Source of the DNA: Xylogone sp. PMI_703
Taxonomy: Eukaryota > Ascomycota > Leotiomycetes
Assembly (NCBI GenBank): GCA_021399445.1
Contig: JAJTUQ010000013.1
Span: 248,001 to 312,000 of the forward strand
Length of the DNA: 64,000 bases
Direction: 5' to 3'
A model generated the notes under the pieces. It was not told the origin of the DNA. It did no database searches and saw only the letters and a program-made list of their open reading frames with translations. Below, one piece after another: positions 11,886 to 24,300 of this stretch; the stretch's first letter is position 1, and each line of letters starts with the position of its first letter. A program made the position numbers and the translations under genes.

Positions 11886-13621
11886 TACGTTGCCGAAATC
11901 ATAAATAAACAACAAGAAGCAGCCGAGGCAGCGGTGCAATTAGGATTACTTAATATCCATAATCCTGTAAACTCGCCCCTGCCGGTGGGTTTATCTTACT
12001 GGTATCAATACTGGCGAGCCACTTAAATTCGTCCCAGCACCCCCTAATCATGCATGCACTGAGTTGGTGCCCAGCATATTACAGTATTAAATTCAGTCTT
12101 AGTCCCTACATCGAACTATTGCTCTCGCTTGTAAGGTCAAGTTATTCGTGAACAGGGTCAACCGATTCAGAAAGTATTCGAGAGGGAAAATGATATTTAG
12201 TGGTGTTGTATAAAAGTCGATTATTTAAGCTTGATAACTTAATTACATAACACAGTACAAAATCAAGAACCCGTCGAAAAGACATAAAAGTGACCAACGG
12301 CCATCAACTGTCAAACCGTGACTTCAACATTCACGCTCGGTTTAGTGCCGTGAAAAATTTACACATACTGTATATTCATTGACCATGGAAAGTTTTATCT
12401 AGAAGGGGCAGAGCTAACAGATACACTGAACAAGAGGATTGATAATACAGTAACGAGAAAGCAGCAGAGTTTAAACCAAGCATATGGCAAGCAGCCGCAA
12501 TTCGGGACCGGAATGGCGAAAGGACTTTACTGACTCTCGGGATCCGCGGACTTACAGTACTTATTTCATCCACTATCTGGCTGCCATAGGCTATTCATTC
12601 TAGGACTAGTTGTGCGCTCGGCGCCTTGAGCTTCCTAAAAATACAACTTCACATGGCGAAGCCGCACTTTCAGCGACTATTGTTCAGAGGAGCGCCGAAC
12701 GTATCACCTAGGTGTACTCACATTTCATATTTGATAATGAGATCTGGAAACGGTTATAGTGAATAGAAGCCTTATTTTACCAAACTTCTTGAAGTTAATT
12801 GACAATTGAAGATAATGAATTAAGCAAGAGATAGTTAAATGTACTCCGTAATGAGTTTTGGTGTGGGAGAGGTAACATCGTGTCGGTGATTTAGCTACAA
12901 TAAGTCCGGCTGCGATTCAGATGTCACCTTCCGCTTCGTAAAGTGTAGTCAGCGGAGAATTGACGATTGGCATAAGGCATACGGAAAAACAGCAGTTAAG
13001 TATTTGCAAAGTAGGGGAGACTTTCACTTCTCCTTACTAGGAAAGTAACTTCTTAATTTTGTGTCGACTTAACCAAACTTGGCGGCTATTACAACCAGGT
13101 GCAGAAAATATCATTGTTCAGGGTTATCTTCTGTTAGTGTTGTACAAATACTTAATCGCCGTACCTCCGTAGGTCTGACGCACTTTGCTGACACACCTAC
13201 CGCTACGTAACCTTGATTTTCAGTGGTTTGGCGAGCTTGGCTAAGATATCGTGGATATGTAAGGTTTTAGGCTGTTTTAAATTTTATCAACGATATCAGT
13301 TACAGGGTACTCTAGTAAGATGCTGAATTCTCGTCGGTTGCTTACACGAATCCGGGCGCATGTCCTTACAGGGAGCGGCTTCCCCAGCCGGTGAAAAGGC
13401 ATGCATGTCCTGTAGTAATACCTGGCTATAGGGAGGGGCGTCTTTAACTTGATCAAGAGCGAAAATAGACAGTTGTAATAGGAAAATGTGACAGCTTCTA
13501 TGACTGTTACTGCAATTCCCGCTTCGATTTCAAAATTGCTCTGTCGTTAAGCTTCATCAACAAAGATAACTCGACCATAGACTTTTATTTCTGGCTAGCT
13601 TTTCGCACATAGAACCAATAA
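11886..13621. other. Intergenic, AT-rich, no gene seen
   Basis: No long or recognisable frame occurs on either strand. The longest, 12376-12573 (-), is 65 aa and featureless. The right end must contain the promoter of the decayed regulator that starts at 13622. Confidence 0.45.
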
Positions 13622-15884
13622 ATGGGTAAGAACTCTTCCGGCCAAGTAATTGATAATAAATGAGCAATCAAGATATTGATTTGCATTTTAGGTGGCTCTC
13701 GAAGCCTCAGCGGATGTTGGACGTGTCGATTACGCAAGAAAAAGTGCGATGAGGAAAGGCCATTCTGTATTACCTGTAGCTCACTGGGGTTATACTGTGA
13801 TGGTTATGGAGAGGTACCCTCTTGGAAAGATGGACATTCCAAAGAGAGCCGATATCTTGCCATGATCAAGTCGCACATTAAAAGTAATTTCCGGAGGAAA
13901 TGTCTACTTCGAGCACAGGCAAAACGTCATAATCACATGCATACCGAGGGTGAAGGTTATGATCACGCTGTAGAGACTCTTGTTCCTCCTCAAAGGGTTT
14001 GTATGCCGGCAGGTAACTCCCATAACGATGTAACCCTTCCGACAATAGAGGGCAACGGGGCCATACGACGAGAGTTTATGGAGAAGCCAACCCTGAAACA
14101 TGGTTTGTTTGGTGGTGCTCAATGATAAGCCACCTGCTGATGTATTATAGGGCTACAGTCCGTGGATAATACCGTCAAAGGACACTGTGGTATTCACGCC
14201 GACGAATCGCAAGATGTTGTCTGGTCCAGTTTAATGAACACTTCTCCAGCCCTAAAATCAGTCCCACAGCTATCATTGCCTGATGTGGGCACTAGCCAAC
14301 TAAAATGTCTTTCAGTCTCAGCTATTGATACGTCGACTTTGAGTGGTGACAGTTTCAGTTATGATATCCGGCGCTTGAAAGCCCGGGAAACAGAACTAGT
14401 CATGTATTATATTGACACCGTATTTTACATCCAGTTTCGCTTTTACTCGTTCGCATTTAGGGCGGCGCTGGATTCATGAATTACTGAGTGAAAGCTCCTT
14501 CTATAATGCCTGTCTTAGCGTTAGCTCGTATGCTGATGCTATGCTACACACGGAGATAGCAATTGAAAAAGAAGCGAAGTTACGAGAAAGTGACGAATAC
14601 TTCTCTAAAGCTATTGCTGAATTGAACTGTCATCTACAAAGTCAGTTTAGAGGGCGGCTCCGTCTAGAGATGACATAAACATTGTTATGTGCATCATTCA
14701 ACTAATATCTCTAAAGGTATGGAGACTATTATTATATCAAAAAAACAAAAAAAAAATTACTATTTGACACTGATTATGTTAGGAATTATGGGAGCAGAGC
14801 ATACTGGCGCTCGGTAGCTATGCGATCGGAGTGGAACGACTAATAATCCGGTAAGAGAGTATTTAAGGGTGCAACTCCTTAAATACTGAGTACAAGCATA
14901 AGCATACAATGTATTAGCCAATATAAGCCTATTCAACCCTACATTACGGTAGTGCCTAGTGAACCAACACTTCCCTAATATGAGCCTAATGGTCATAATC
15001 TTCACAGATTATTCAATTAGCAATTTCAAGGAGGTAAAGGCAACTGGAAAATACATTTACAGGCCGCCATAAATCTCTTGCATCGTCTTACCCCGGTATT
15101 AGAAAATTTGATGTCAGCTACTAAAACGTTAACTGGCATTCCAATCCACTCCAATGGAAGAAATTTAAATTTCTGGCATATAGAAGAACAACCTTTGAAA
15201 TTTGCCTTTTCTATATTCTTGTGGTTTGAAATTATTGCTTGCACATTGGAATATTTTCCTCCATCACTCTTCCAGTCATGCAAACATCTTTTAGAGTCTA
15301 ACTTTATAGATTTGACATGGGTAACAGGCTGCGAAAACTGGGTTTGGCTCCAAATTTCAGAGATAGCAGCTTTACAATCCTGGAAAGACGACTGTCAGCA
15401 GCTGGAAATATTAAGTTTGAGGGAACTGACTCGAAGAGCTACAGCAATTGAGAATGAATTAACAAAGAGGGATGGGAAGGAGATTGAAGATACGGAACGT
15501 ATACCTTCAGTCTCATCCACTGGCGTCGATCTGCATGATATAAGTGTCACCATTACAAGAATATTTAGTTTAGCTGCGTTGACATACCTCCATGTTGTTG
15601 TCTCTGGTCCCAATCCTAATTTGCCAGAGATCCAATTGAGCGTATCCAAAACCCTTGCCAAATTAAAGGAATTGAACGATCGGCGCTTGATTAGAAGTCT
15701 GGCATGGCCATTTTGTGTGACAGGCTGTCTAGTGGAAAAGAAAGACCAGACCACTATCAAGAGCCTTTTGATCGGGACCTCACTTGAGGAACCGGGCAAT
15801 CTATGGTCCGCTTTTCGAATCATAGAAGAGTGCTGGAGGATGAGAGACAGCAAGCGGGGACATTGGGAGCAGCGCTCTCAATAG
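13622..15884 (+). pseudogene. Decayed Zn2Cys6 regulator (copy A), split by a solo LTR and cut by a hAT element
   Basis: This is a broken paralog of the intact regulator at 31262-33338. A four-base first exon (ATGG) at 13622-13625 is followed by an intron to 13691, as in the intact copy. The GAL4 cluster is complete (CWTCRLRKKKC, then CITC and YC). Around 14123-14158 there are stops in frame. The frame then shifts near 14450 (after DTVFYIQFRFYSFA) and again near 14655. The second intron, from about 14717, contains a 230-bp solo LTR. Exon 3 (15021-15884) is open and matches the intact copy from GNWKIHLQAA to the ILxxRLIRSLAWPFCVTGCL region. The reading ends in CGCTCTCAATAG: the stop codon is supplied by the terminal repeat of the hAT element at 15872, so the last about 20 residues are missing. 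The damage is too widespread to be sequencing error. Confidence 0.88.
14777..15006. repeat. Solo LTR (230 bp) inside the intron of the copy A regulator
   Basis: The repeat begins TGTTAGGAATTATGG and ends ATAATCTTCACA, that is TG...CA as in retrovirus-like LTRs. It is flanked on both sides by the 5-bp direct repeat GATTA (14772-14776 and 15007-15011), a target-site duplication. The intact paralog has an intron of only 52 bp at this place, which confirms an insertion. No internal retrotransposon sequence is present, so LTR-LTR recombination removed it. The TGTTAGGAA start is typical of fungal Copia-type LTRs, but the superfamily is an inference. Orientation is undetermined. Confidence 0.85.
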
Positions 15885-18800
15885 TGCGCGCCATAAACTG
15901 CACTATTAGTGCAAACTGTAGTTTACACTGATAGTCCGTGGACTATTTGGTTTAGTGTACATCTCCCAGACTACACTGCTGGTCCAGTGCAAGCATCTCA
16001 GACCACACTGACGGTTCAGTGTAGCTCGACCACACTGACCAGTAGTCCAGTGCGAAGGTCGCGGACTACCAGTCTCACTATTAGTCTGAGTCATGGGACA
16101 TCGCGTTGTACGCACGGACGCGCGTTTAGGCTTAAAACGCGGGGAACCACTAATCTTCTGCTCGCTCGACGTCCTAGAATCCATGCACACCTTGACTCAA
16201 GCCGTTACAGGGCGCCCAAAACTCAGCGTGAGTCAGGTAATGGAATGTCTTTCCAGGTTTGTAGCTCGCTGCAGAGTACCCTATCGAGACCTACGCGATC
16301 CAACGCGTCGGACTTGGAATATTTGACAGGTGCCAAACTAGGAAGTGGAAGGCGGGGTCCAAGAACGATTTGGAACCTGTGGTTCGATCCGTATCTCTAG
16401 GACTTCTGAACTGGCTGGTTGCCAAGTATGGGTGACCACCTTCAACGATTGGAAGTGGTTGATTTCAGGCTCTGTGGCCTGGCTTGGCATGGATATTTGT
16501 AGTCATCCACGGTCAAGTGCTAGAATGGACAAGAGAGGAAGTTGTCTGGTATATAATCTCTACATCCACCGCTCTTGAGGCCGACAGACCAAAGATGACA
16601 CGAGCAACCGGATCTACCCCAACAGTTTCCGACAATCTTGCTCCACCCAACACCTGTGCTCGCCACTCTTATGATCTACGTGCCGTCTCTGCTGAACCAT
16701 GTCCTCCATTATGGATCACTCCGAGACGGCTAGTGCTATTGAGAGTACCAGCCATATAGATGATTCACCATCTTCTTCGCTTGCTTTTGGCATGTCCCGC
16801 CAAACGTCTCCCATTTGGCGGTATTGTCGAAGAGAAGAAGGCAAGTGTATTCCGGCAGCTTGGGTCGATTCCAATGGAACGAAATGGTGGCATTGTCAGC
16901 CCTGCTTCGACAGGAAGAGAGCGAAGAAATATAATTACTCTGGTGGGTCATCCACTATTGTCAATCATTTGCGGAAGGAACACAACATCATAATTTATGG
17001 GAGGCAAGAGACCGGGCGGGAAGTGACGCAGAGTCGCCTTGGAGATATCACTGCCTTCCTGGCTAATGAAACTATTGCCTCCACCACGAAACGCAAGGTA
17101 ACGGCAGAGGAAGATGCCCTAGATCAAGCCACCTTGCGCGAATTGTACTGTCGCTACACGGTAGCTTGTAGCCTCCCATTTGCTCATGTTGAGCAGCCGG
17201 CCTTTCGCGACTTTATCCGGCTGCTGATGATCTCCTCCCGAGGTCTGGCGCCACAGTTAAAAATGACTTACAATGGGGCTACGACAACAAAAAGGAGTTT
17301 GTAAAGCGAGCTCTACAGAATGCCCTCTCATCAATCCACATTGTTCCCGACAACTGGACATCGCCAAATTGTTTGGGGGCAATAGGATTCACTGTTCAAT
17401 TCGTTACCGAAGATCACGGTCTGCAGTCCCTGGTGGTGAGGATAAAAGAATTGGAAGGAGAGCACAGCGGCGAGAACATGGCAGAAGCTATCATGGAGTT
17501 TATACGAGAATTTGGAATAGCGTCAAAAGTTGGATATTTCATGATGGATAATGCTGCCAACATGAACACCATGATCGACAAAGTCTCCGACGACTTGGAA
17601 CGCGAGTTCGATGTTTTCTACGATCCTCTTCCTCACCGGCTTCGCTGTTTTGGCCACATCATTCATCTGGCTGTGATGGAGTTCCTCATAGGAAAGCGAC
17701 CACCCACAACAGATTCCTACCACGGGCCGTCCATTGAGGAAGTTGAGCAATGGAGAAAGCGAGGGGCGATTGGCAAGCTACATAACATCGTGGTCTACAT
17801 CACTTGGACCCCCCAGCAACTTCAAACGTTCACTAGTCTCACCGACGGTCTAAGGCTACGGCGTGATAATGATACTCGTTGGAATTCATGGTACTGCATG
17901 GTCGAATGGGTCCTCAGGCCTAAAATACGGCAGGCTGTCACTGTATTTTGTGCTCAGGAGCCAGGTTTGCAAGACGATGTTCTGACTCCCTCTGACTGGG
18001 TAATTATAGCTGAGACTCACAAATTTCTCGAACCATTTCACGATGCGACAATGGCCAACGAAGGCATAGGAAATTCCATCTCTGACGTTCTGCCCGCCAT
18101 GGATTATCTCTTGCAACACATTGAGGCGGCTAAGAATGCTACTACTATTCCCCACTTGGCTACGATGATGGAAACTGCATGGGCCAAACTGGCCGACTAC
18201 TATGAATTGACGGAAGATTCACCAGTCTATTCAGCAGCGACAGTATTGAATCCTTCCCTCAAGTGGGCATACATGGAGAAGACTTGGGAGGACAAGAATG
18301 AATGGATTGAGAGAGCTAAAGCTCGGGTAGGGGAATTGTGGAGAGAGATGTCTAAATCAACTACCCCCTGTCCCAATCTTCGACCAGGTTCTGCACAGGA
18401 GCCAATTACACGGCGATTAAATGGGTACAAAATGTGGATGAAAGAGCAAAAGGCTACAATTTTCAACATGGATGACGACGAGTACGAAGTGTACTGCCGC
18501 GAACCTGTGATGATGGTATCGGACCCGTTGAAATGGTGGTTAGAATCAGCTCAGCGGCGACGGTTCCCTAACTTATCTTTGATGGCCATTGATATTCTAT
18601 CGATTGCGCCTATGTCTACTGAGACAGAGCGACTCTTCTCCAAGGCCAAACTTTCGGTGACGGACCAGCGAGGATCTATGAACATTGAAACGTTAAATCT
18701 CTTGGAATGCCTACGATCCTGGGACAGGAGCGCTCTGATAGTCCCATCGGAGGTAAGTTTCTGCCTTGTCAGATGCGCTATTTCTAATTGTGGATTCTAG

Positions 18801-19178
18801 TGTCGTTATGTTGATCTGGCAACCACTGGCACTATATCTAATGTTTCATATTCAGGAAAGGGATTAACAAGGCAGCGGGTGAGGTGATTCGACGGCATTG
18901 GGAAGATTGGAGGCAGGGTGGGAGGTAGAGGAAGGCGGGCCGCAAGTGGGGCTATTATGTTCGGACAAATAGAGTAGACCATAGTTTGGACTGTAGTTTA
19001 GACTGTAGTTTGGTTTGACAGTGATGGACAGACTAACAGTTCAGTTTACGCATTTCAGGCAGACTGGAAGTGTAGTCTGGCCAAGTCAAGCGGACTGGTA
19101 GTTTAGTTTGGCCAAGTCAGACGGACTAATTGAACAGTTTGAGGCATCCAAACGGACTGTTTGCACTATTGAGAGCGC
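15872..19178 (+). mobile_element. hAT DNA transposon, 3.3 kb, inserted in the copy A regulator
   Basis: The element is bounded by the 16-bp inverted repeat GCGCTCTCAATAGTGC (15872-15887) and its complement (19163-19178). Both subterminal regions are rich in short repeated motifs of the type GACTGTAGTTTAGACTG and AGTCCGTGGACTA, which is usual for hAT ends. An hAT transposase lies inside on the + strand. I could not find a clean 8-bp target duplication: the flanks read TGGGAGCA and CGGGTCAG. The host 3' gene end does not resume after 19178. A deletion or recombination at the right border is therefore likely. Confidence 0.82.
16699..18928 (+). pseudogene. hAT transposase with BED zinc finger, one-base frameshift
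   Basis: This is the transposase of the surrounding element. The first open part (16699-17304) holds a BED-type finger: WWHCQPC, then HLRKEHN about 25 residues on. The second part (17373-18800) holds the RNase-H-like catalytic region (GYFMMDNAANMNTM, then HRLRCFGHIIHLAV) and the C-terminal hAT dimerisation domain (MAIDILSIAPMSTETERLFS, then LECLRSWDR). The two parts are in different frames. The break lies at about 17263, where a run of five A needs one more A to restore the continuous family pattern. A 3' intron from about 18751 (GTAAGT) leads to a short last exon ending near 18928 (VIRRHWEDWRQGGR). The frameshift is either inactivating or a homopolymer error. Confidence 0.85.
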
Positions 19179-19795
19179 CGGGTCAGGGTCCTATTTTCGT
19201 TTGATTGTATGGATAGAGGGGGACAAGGGCGGGAGAGATACTCCTCGATCGTACAGGATTCCGGAGCCATGATAGACAAGCTAGAATATGACGCGATAAT
19301 TGTACAGTACAGATATTACTCTCTGCAGGAATTTAATACATAAGAGTCCTTCGAACAGATTATTGTAAGGTCTCAGCATCACTCCTCGTCACAACCATGT
19401 AGTGAATTGATTGGTTGTCACTTTTACCGCGCGCTTGTCGTAATGATGGTTTTGGAACCTCCGAACCAACACGATAAGTCCACAGAATCTGTATTTAGTA
19501 TAGCCGCTTTCCACGTCTCATTGTATGCTTGCTACTGTATGATGATATCGAATTCATCTTACTGTACCCTTGAAGCGCAACTCTCTCATTTATAGCGCAA
19601 GCTGGTGAAGGAGGGACGCGTAGGTGGAAAACGTAAATGCGGGGTAATAAGTCACCTGATACTGGATGCCGACCTCGGCCATTTCGGCGCCTCTCGGCCA
19701 CTTTCAGCCACTGTTCTTTACGCCTCAGGCTAACATAACCGTTTCATGTGACGGTGCTTGCGGGGGAAATTATTACGCTTATCTAGTAGTTGCAC
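19179..19795. other. Spacer between hAT and Helitron 1, nothing recognised
   Basis: No coding content is supported. This stretch should be the old host flank into which both the hAT element and the Helitron inserted. It does not resemble the DNA downstream of the intact regulator (33339 onward). Confidence 0.4.
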
Positions 19796-19832
19796 ATGAG
19801 TGCCAGCCTCCGGCTCACACGAAGCCTTCGAA
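19794..19832 (-). repeat. Putative Helitron 3'-terminal motif, copy 1
   Basis: On the plus strand the motif reads ACATGAGTGCCAGCCT, then CCGGCTCACACGAAGCCTTCG and AAA. It contains two mini-palindromes, AGCC-TCC-GGCT and CGAAG-C-CTTCG. The copy at 27815-27853 differs at only two positions, and the flanking DNA differs on both sides. Confidence 0.65.
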
Positions 19833-20023
19833 ATTAGAGTATAGAGTAGCGAATATAAATCTTCAGAGGTGTTACTGTAAGTGTTTTAAAAAGAGAATTC
19901 TAGTGATATGTTTCAGTTCAACAATTTGACGGGGGTCACATAAACGAAACAATGTGTGACGTTTGAGGGCTGCACCGTTAGATAACAAAATGCTTCTTAA
20001 CATTTTAAGCTACTATATGTAAA

Positions 20024-21029
20024 CTAAAGAAAAGGATGAATAAGAGCACTAGAATATCCGCCTACGTTTTGTGACTGGGCTATTGTTAAGGCTGACGTTG
20101 AAGAAATGCCAGCTTGCAATCTCCACAGCTTGACCAAACGGAAAGTTGGCCCCGAGGCTGTTTTACCGGACCTGTCTGTAAACATATAGCTCCCAAACCA
20201 GACCTGAACAGCAACTTTATCTCCCGACATAAAACGTGAAGCATCCAAGTGATCACCATCATAGTCGTCGTCGGTTGAAGTTCCATCATAAGCAAAAAGA
20301 AAAGGCTCACCAGGTACACAATGAGGCATAATGTCAACTTCCGAAACTTTAATTCGTAATGGATTGATAACCGTGAAGTTCTTGTCTCGCCGACGAATCA
20401 GGTCCCTTAACATAAGCAAGGAATGGTCTTCAACCTCCAGTTGCAAGGAGAACTCAGGTTTATCTCTGTCAAAGTTGTTCTCGGCTTTCCTTAGTTTAAC
20501 AAACGGACCAAGCTGTCCTACGAGAATAATGCCTAGCGGGCCTCCCTTCCCAGTATTCTCTGTGTCTACGGGGTCGTCGTAGCTTAGCCATTTTAAACCC
20601 GACCCACCTATAGATCGCCAATCGAGCTGAGAAACAAGAGGTTCGAGATTCTCAACAAACACCCACTGTCCACGGAAATAACGAATATTAGGGACAGAAT
20701 CGAGATCCAGTGTCGAAGGAGTTCCGAGTCTCTTATACGGAGAAGTATATGATGGTGTTGGTGCAAAGCTTGATGATGGAGTTGTTATATCGACAGAGCT
20801 TGACACATATAGGCTAGTGGTACTAGCACTTGAAGAAGGGGGGATAGAGGTACGACGGACCTTCATAATTAACAGATAGAAACAACTTGCCGTATAGTAG
20901 ACTTACAGATGATTGGTCTATAATCTCATCATTTTCTGGATCAACTTCCCCTTCTAGTAACTCTACATACATAGAGGCGGTTGGGGCAGTTGAACTTTTC
21001 TCAAGAGGAGTCTTACGTGTTCCCACCAT
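20024..21029 (-). CDS. Helitron 1 accessory protein, possible OB-fold ssDNA-binding domain, 2 exons
   Basis: Exons are 21029-20907 and 20860-20024 with a 46-bp GT-AG intron; the product is about 319 aa. The N-terminus is acidic and serine-rich and probably disordered (LEGEVDPENDEIIDQSS, then SSSASTTSLYVSSS). The conserved part starts at VPNIRYFRGQWVFVENL. It continues WLSYDDP, KPEFSLQLEVEDH, LRDLIRRR, FDGTST-like YDGTSTDDDYDG, and ends LSAS-like LDASRFMSGDKVAVQVWFGSY, then TFRLVKLWRL. The end pattern, with GDxVAVQV followed by a final strand FRLVKLW, resembles the last strands of an OB fold; this is inference from motif shape, not a domain hit. A diverged homolog sits at the same place in Helitron 2. 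Plant Helitrons carry RPA-like genes, so a single-strand-binding role is plausible. It lies just 3' of the helicase gene, in the same direction. Confidence 0.7.
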
Positions 21030-21154
21030 GGTTGTGATGATGTTGTATTAGAAGAAAGGAAGGAAAGAGAAAGAGAGAATGAGGATAAGTAGTAAGGATA
21101 AGATAATATATAGTAGAGATATTAAGAATGATGGAATATGAAACAGGAAGCAAT

Positions 21155-21243
21155 GACATACAGCCAGGTTATGTAACCCCTCTCTGTATCAGAATTGAAT
21201 GACATACAGCGAGGTTACTTAGCCCCTATCTGTATCAGAATTC
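21155..21243. repeat. Tandem duplication of about 46 bp between helicase and accessory genes
   Basis: Two adjacent copies share TGACATACAGC-AGGTTA and CCCCT-TCTGTATCAGAATT with few differences. They lie in the non-coding spacer of Helitron 1. The comparable spacer of the truncated Helitron (28.2-28.5 kb) also holds a tandem duplication, of a different unit. Confidence 0.75.
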
Positions 21244-21351
21244 TCGCAGAAAATTCCTAGAAAAGCAAAAGAAAGCAAAATATTCTATACTATGTAAGAA
21301 TAGATTATCAACATACTAGGTATGAAACACGAAATAAAACACAGAACATCC

Positions 21352-24300
21352 CTACGGGTTAAGAGATCCGTTCCAGGAGCGAATAGTCTGCTGCTCTAGA
21401 GATTCAAGCCTAGAGAGTTCGACCTGAAGATCGACGTGAGGGGAAGCATCTACATCAGCAAGTGTAATAGGTTCTCGCAGCCAAACTCCTGCAAGGGATC
21501 TTAACCTTCCAAGTTGGACATTAATCGAGGTCCATTTTTTATGTCGATCAACACCTCGTTGACTAGGAAATCGGAGGTCCAGAACAAGGCTGTTAAAAGT
21601 GCTGCCTTGGCACTTGTAATCTGTGATGGCAAAAGCAAGTGTTAATGGCACCTGGTGCCGATTAAATGGAAGACCTGACAAACTGGGGATCTCTCCTCTC
21701 ATTTGTACGGGGAAAATAGGAACTAGTGTATCGGGCAAACCAGAAAAAGCCAAAGTATGATTATGAGTAGGTCGAACAAGGACAGATAATAGTGGGGCGG
21801 TGCATAGAACGTACTGGTCATCTAGTTCCATCCATGAAGCTATAGGCTAGTTAGATAGAGGATTATAGTAGAAAAATCTGTACATACCGCGAACGTCCGC
21901 ATCTAAGATGACTTCCTCGGCAGTCCCTGTCATGCCATTGACCAGCCCAGCAGCAGTGTTTGTATTCTGTAGAAGCATAACTGGCATTCCTTTGGTAAAC
22001 GCAAAGAAACCTGGGCCTTTAAGGTGGTCTGCTTCACCGACCTGGAACATTAACTTGAGAAGAGTAGCAGGATCGATAGTAGATATAGCTGGCGCATCGT
22101 GTTTCGCTGGGAAGAGGTAGATCTTCTGGTCTCGTTTTCTAGCAAACGCCATTAGGTGTAAAAGATTAACCTCTTCCCGCTCACGGTTTATTCGTATAAC
22201 TGATCGCTCTGGTGGAGCGTCACCATTTGCAACCCTAGCAGCAACAGTACATGAGTTAAGAGTAATAACGTCATCCTGTGTTAGAGTAGCAGATCGAGCC
22301 CTATTTAGCAAGTCTTGAAAGGGAAGATCCTCCGCTTGACGCATTTGCTCTGTCAAGAATACAACATTAGTAAAATGACTCCAGATAGCTTTGCCGGTTT
22401 TCAAGACTTCGATATCGCCGGTATTCTGGCTCCATATTGCGTGACCTCGGACCGGTTTAAACTGGTTGAAATCGCCTAAGAAGATGACGATTGGTAGACC
22501 ACCAAAGATGGTATCAGATGATCGATTTACATCCCAGATGTAGTTGCACCTATTGTTTAGTTGGACGAAATCTTCAAGGCTAACCATGCTAACCTCGTCG
22601 ACTATGAAGATCTTCTTATGAGACAGTCGAGACTTGGTCGCATTGCCTACGGGCTGGTTACCAAAAATGCCGAGCGCAGAGTGATAAGTAGCACCGTTAA
22701 CGTTCGAGGCAGCAGCGCCCGTAGACGCTGTCAATAAGATATCATCCTCCTTGTGCATAATAGAAAGACCAAAAAGAAAAGCCTTGATAAGGTGAGTCTT
22801 TCCAACTCCTCCAACGCCACCAAGGTAAAGCAAGAACTGATCACGAACAGAATTAATCTGGATAGGTTGTAAAATACGGAGAAAAAGGTTTCTAACAACT
22901 AATTCTTGCTTCTGATTTAGTGGATATTGGCTAGTAACAAGTCGTAATAAGGAATCAATAGTAGGATCATTTTGAAATACGGCTTGCAAGGCTGGAAGGG
23001 AGGCCACAGATTTCATGCTATCATCTAACACCGGGATAAGAGCTGCAAGAGGATCTTGAGAAAGCATGTAACACTCGTCAGAATTTGAACTTTCTCCGTC
23101 CTTATATGCTCGGAGTTCCTTGGCCCAGTTTTTTACCACGGCATTGCTATAAAACCGCGGGCCAAGTAATGGAGGATTCAGCAAGATCCGCAGTGAAGAG
23201 ATGGTATTATGACTGATGCCAGGAAAAGCTAACGCAGCTTGAAGTAAGTTATTGTCCGTCGGGAGTAGTGTCGCAAAATCGACATCAATATTTGCTTCCT
23301 CGTCGTCGTTATAAAGATCTTGGTCTATAGTCTCAAGATAATCGTCAAACTCTATGCCACGTTCTTTCCGGTCTTGGTCAGCAGCCTCTTTACTACGTCG
23401 GAGGAGCATGATATTCTCAGACAGCTGAACTAGGTAAGGAGGGAGTGACTGGACAACGAGGTTCCAAAGCCAAGTATTCTTGTACTCCGAAGTTCTCAGG
23501 GATTCACGTCGATGCCCTTGGAAGTCAAGGCGGAGTTTATTCCATGGATAGAATAAGCCCAGTAGGACCTCGTGCACTTCATTCTGGGTAGACAAAGTAG
23601 GATCGAGAATTGCGTTCTCCTCATTAGTGATAGAAGTAAAGGAGCCACATAAGGACGGTGTCCTGAGGGATTTGACCGACCCAACGGAGACTTGGATATG
23701 AGTGGAGTGTAGCGGATGTGTTGGCTCAAAAGGAAAACAGAGAGTTCGTCCGCTAGCACCTTTAAATGTTTGTATAAAGATCTGCGAGGCGTATTCGTAA
23801 AAACACAGATGCTGAAGTCTAGCTCCTCGCAGTTCATAGTTTTCGTATATAGAAGGACGGCGAGTACGGCTGTCAAAAGCGATATATTGATCTGCTATCT
23901 CAGAACTTTCTTCAGAGCTATTTTCACTTAGCAAGTTGTTAAGGGCCTTTCGGAAATAGACCTTGACCCAGTAAAAATTAATAGTAACAGACTTGTCACC
24001 CTTCGGAATATAGGCAGATGGTTGGCCCAGCAGAAAATGGGCTACTGCAGGAGCACCAACCTCAGTGTCTCTTGTAAACCGATTATAAGCCTTCAGCGCA
24101 AACTTGGACATGTCAAGAGGTGGTGGAGCAGATAATCCACTGTTCTCTGCAGCTTTAGCTTCAGCAACTTCCTGAGCCTTTTTGAGTACAGCAGCTGCTA
24201 GTACCAATTGTCCCCGGTCCGTCTGAGCTTTGGTGGCATAGTTGGTCATGTAGTAGACAGCAGCAAGTACCTTTGGAGAGGAAGGTGTAAAGTTCACATC

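Noticed and set aside
16736..18469. Minus-strand frames across the hAT transposase
   Set aside because: They are shadows of the well-supported plus-strand transposase.
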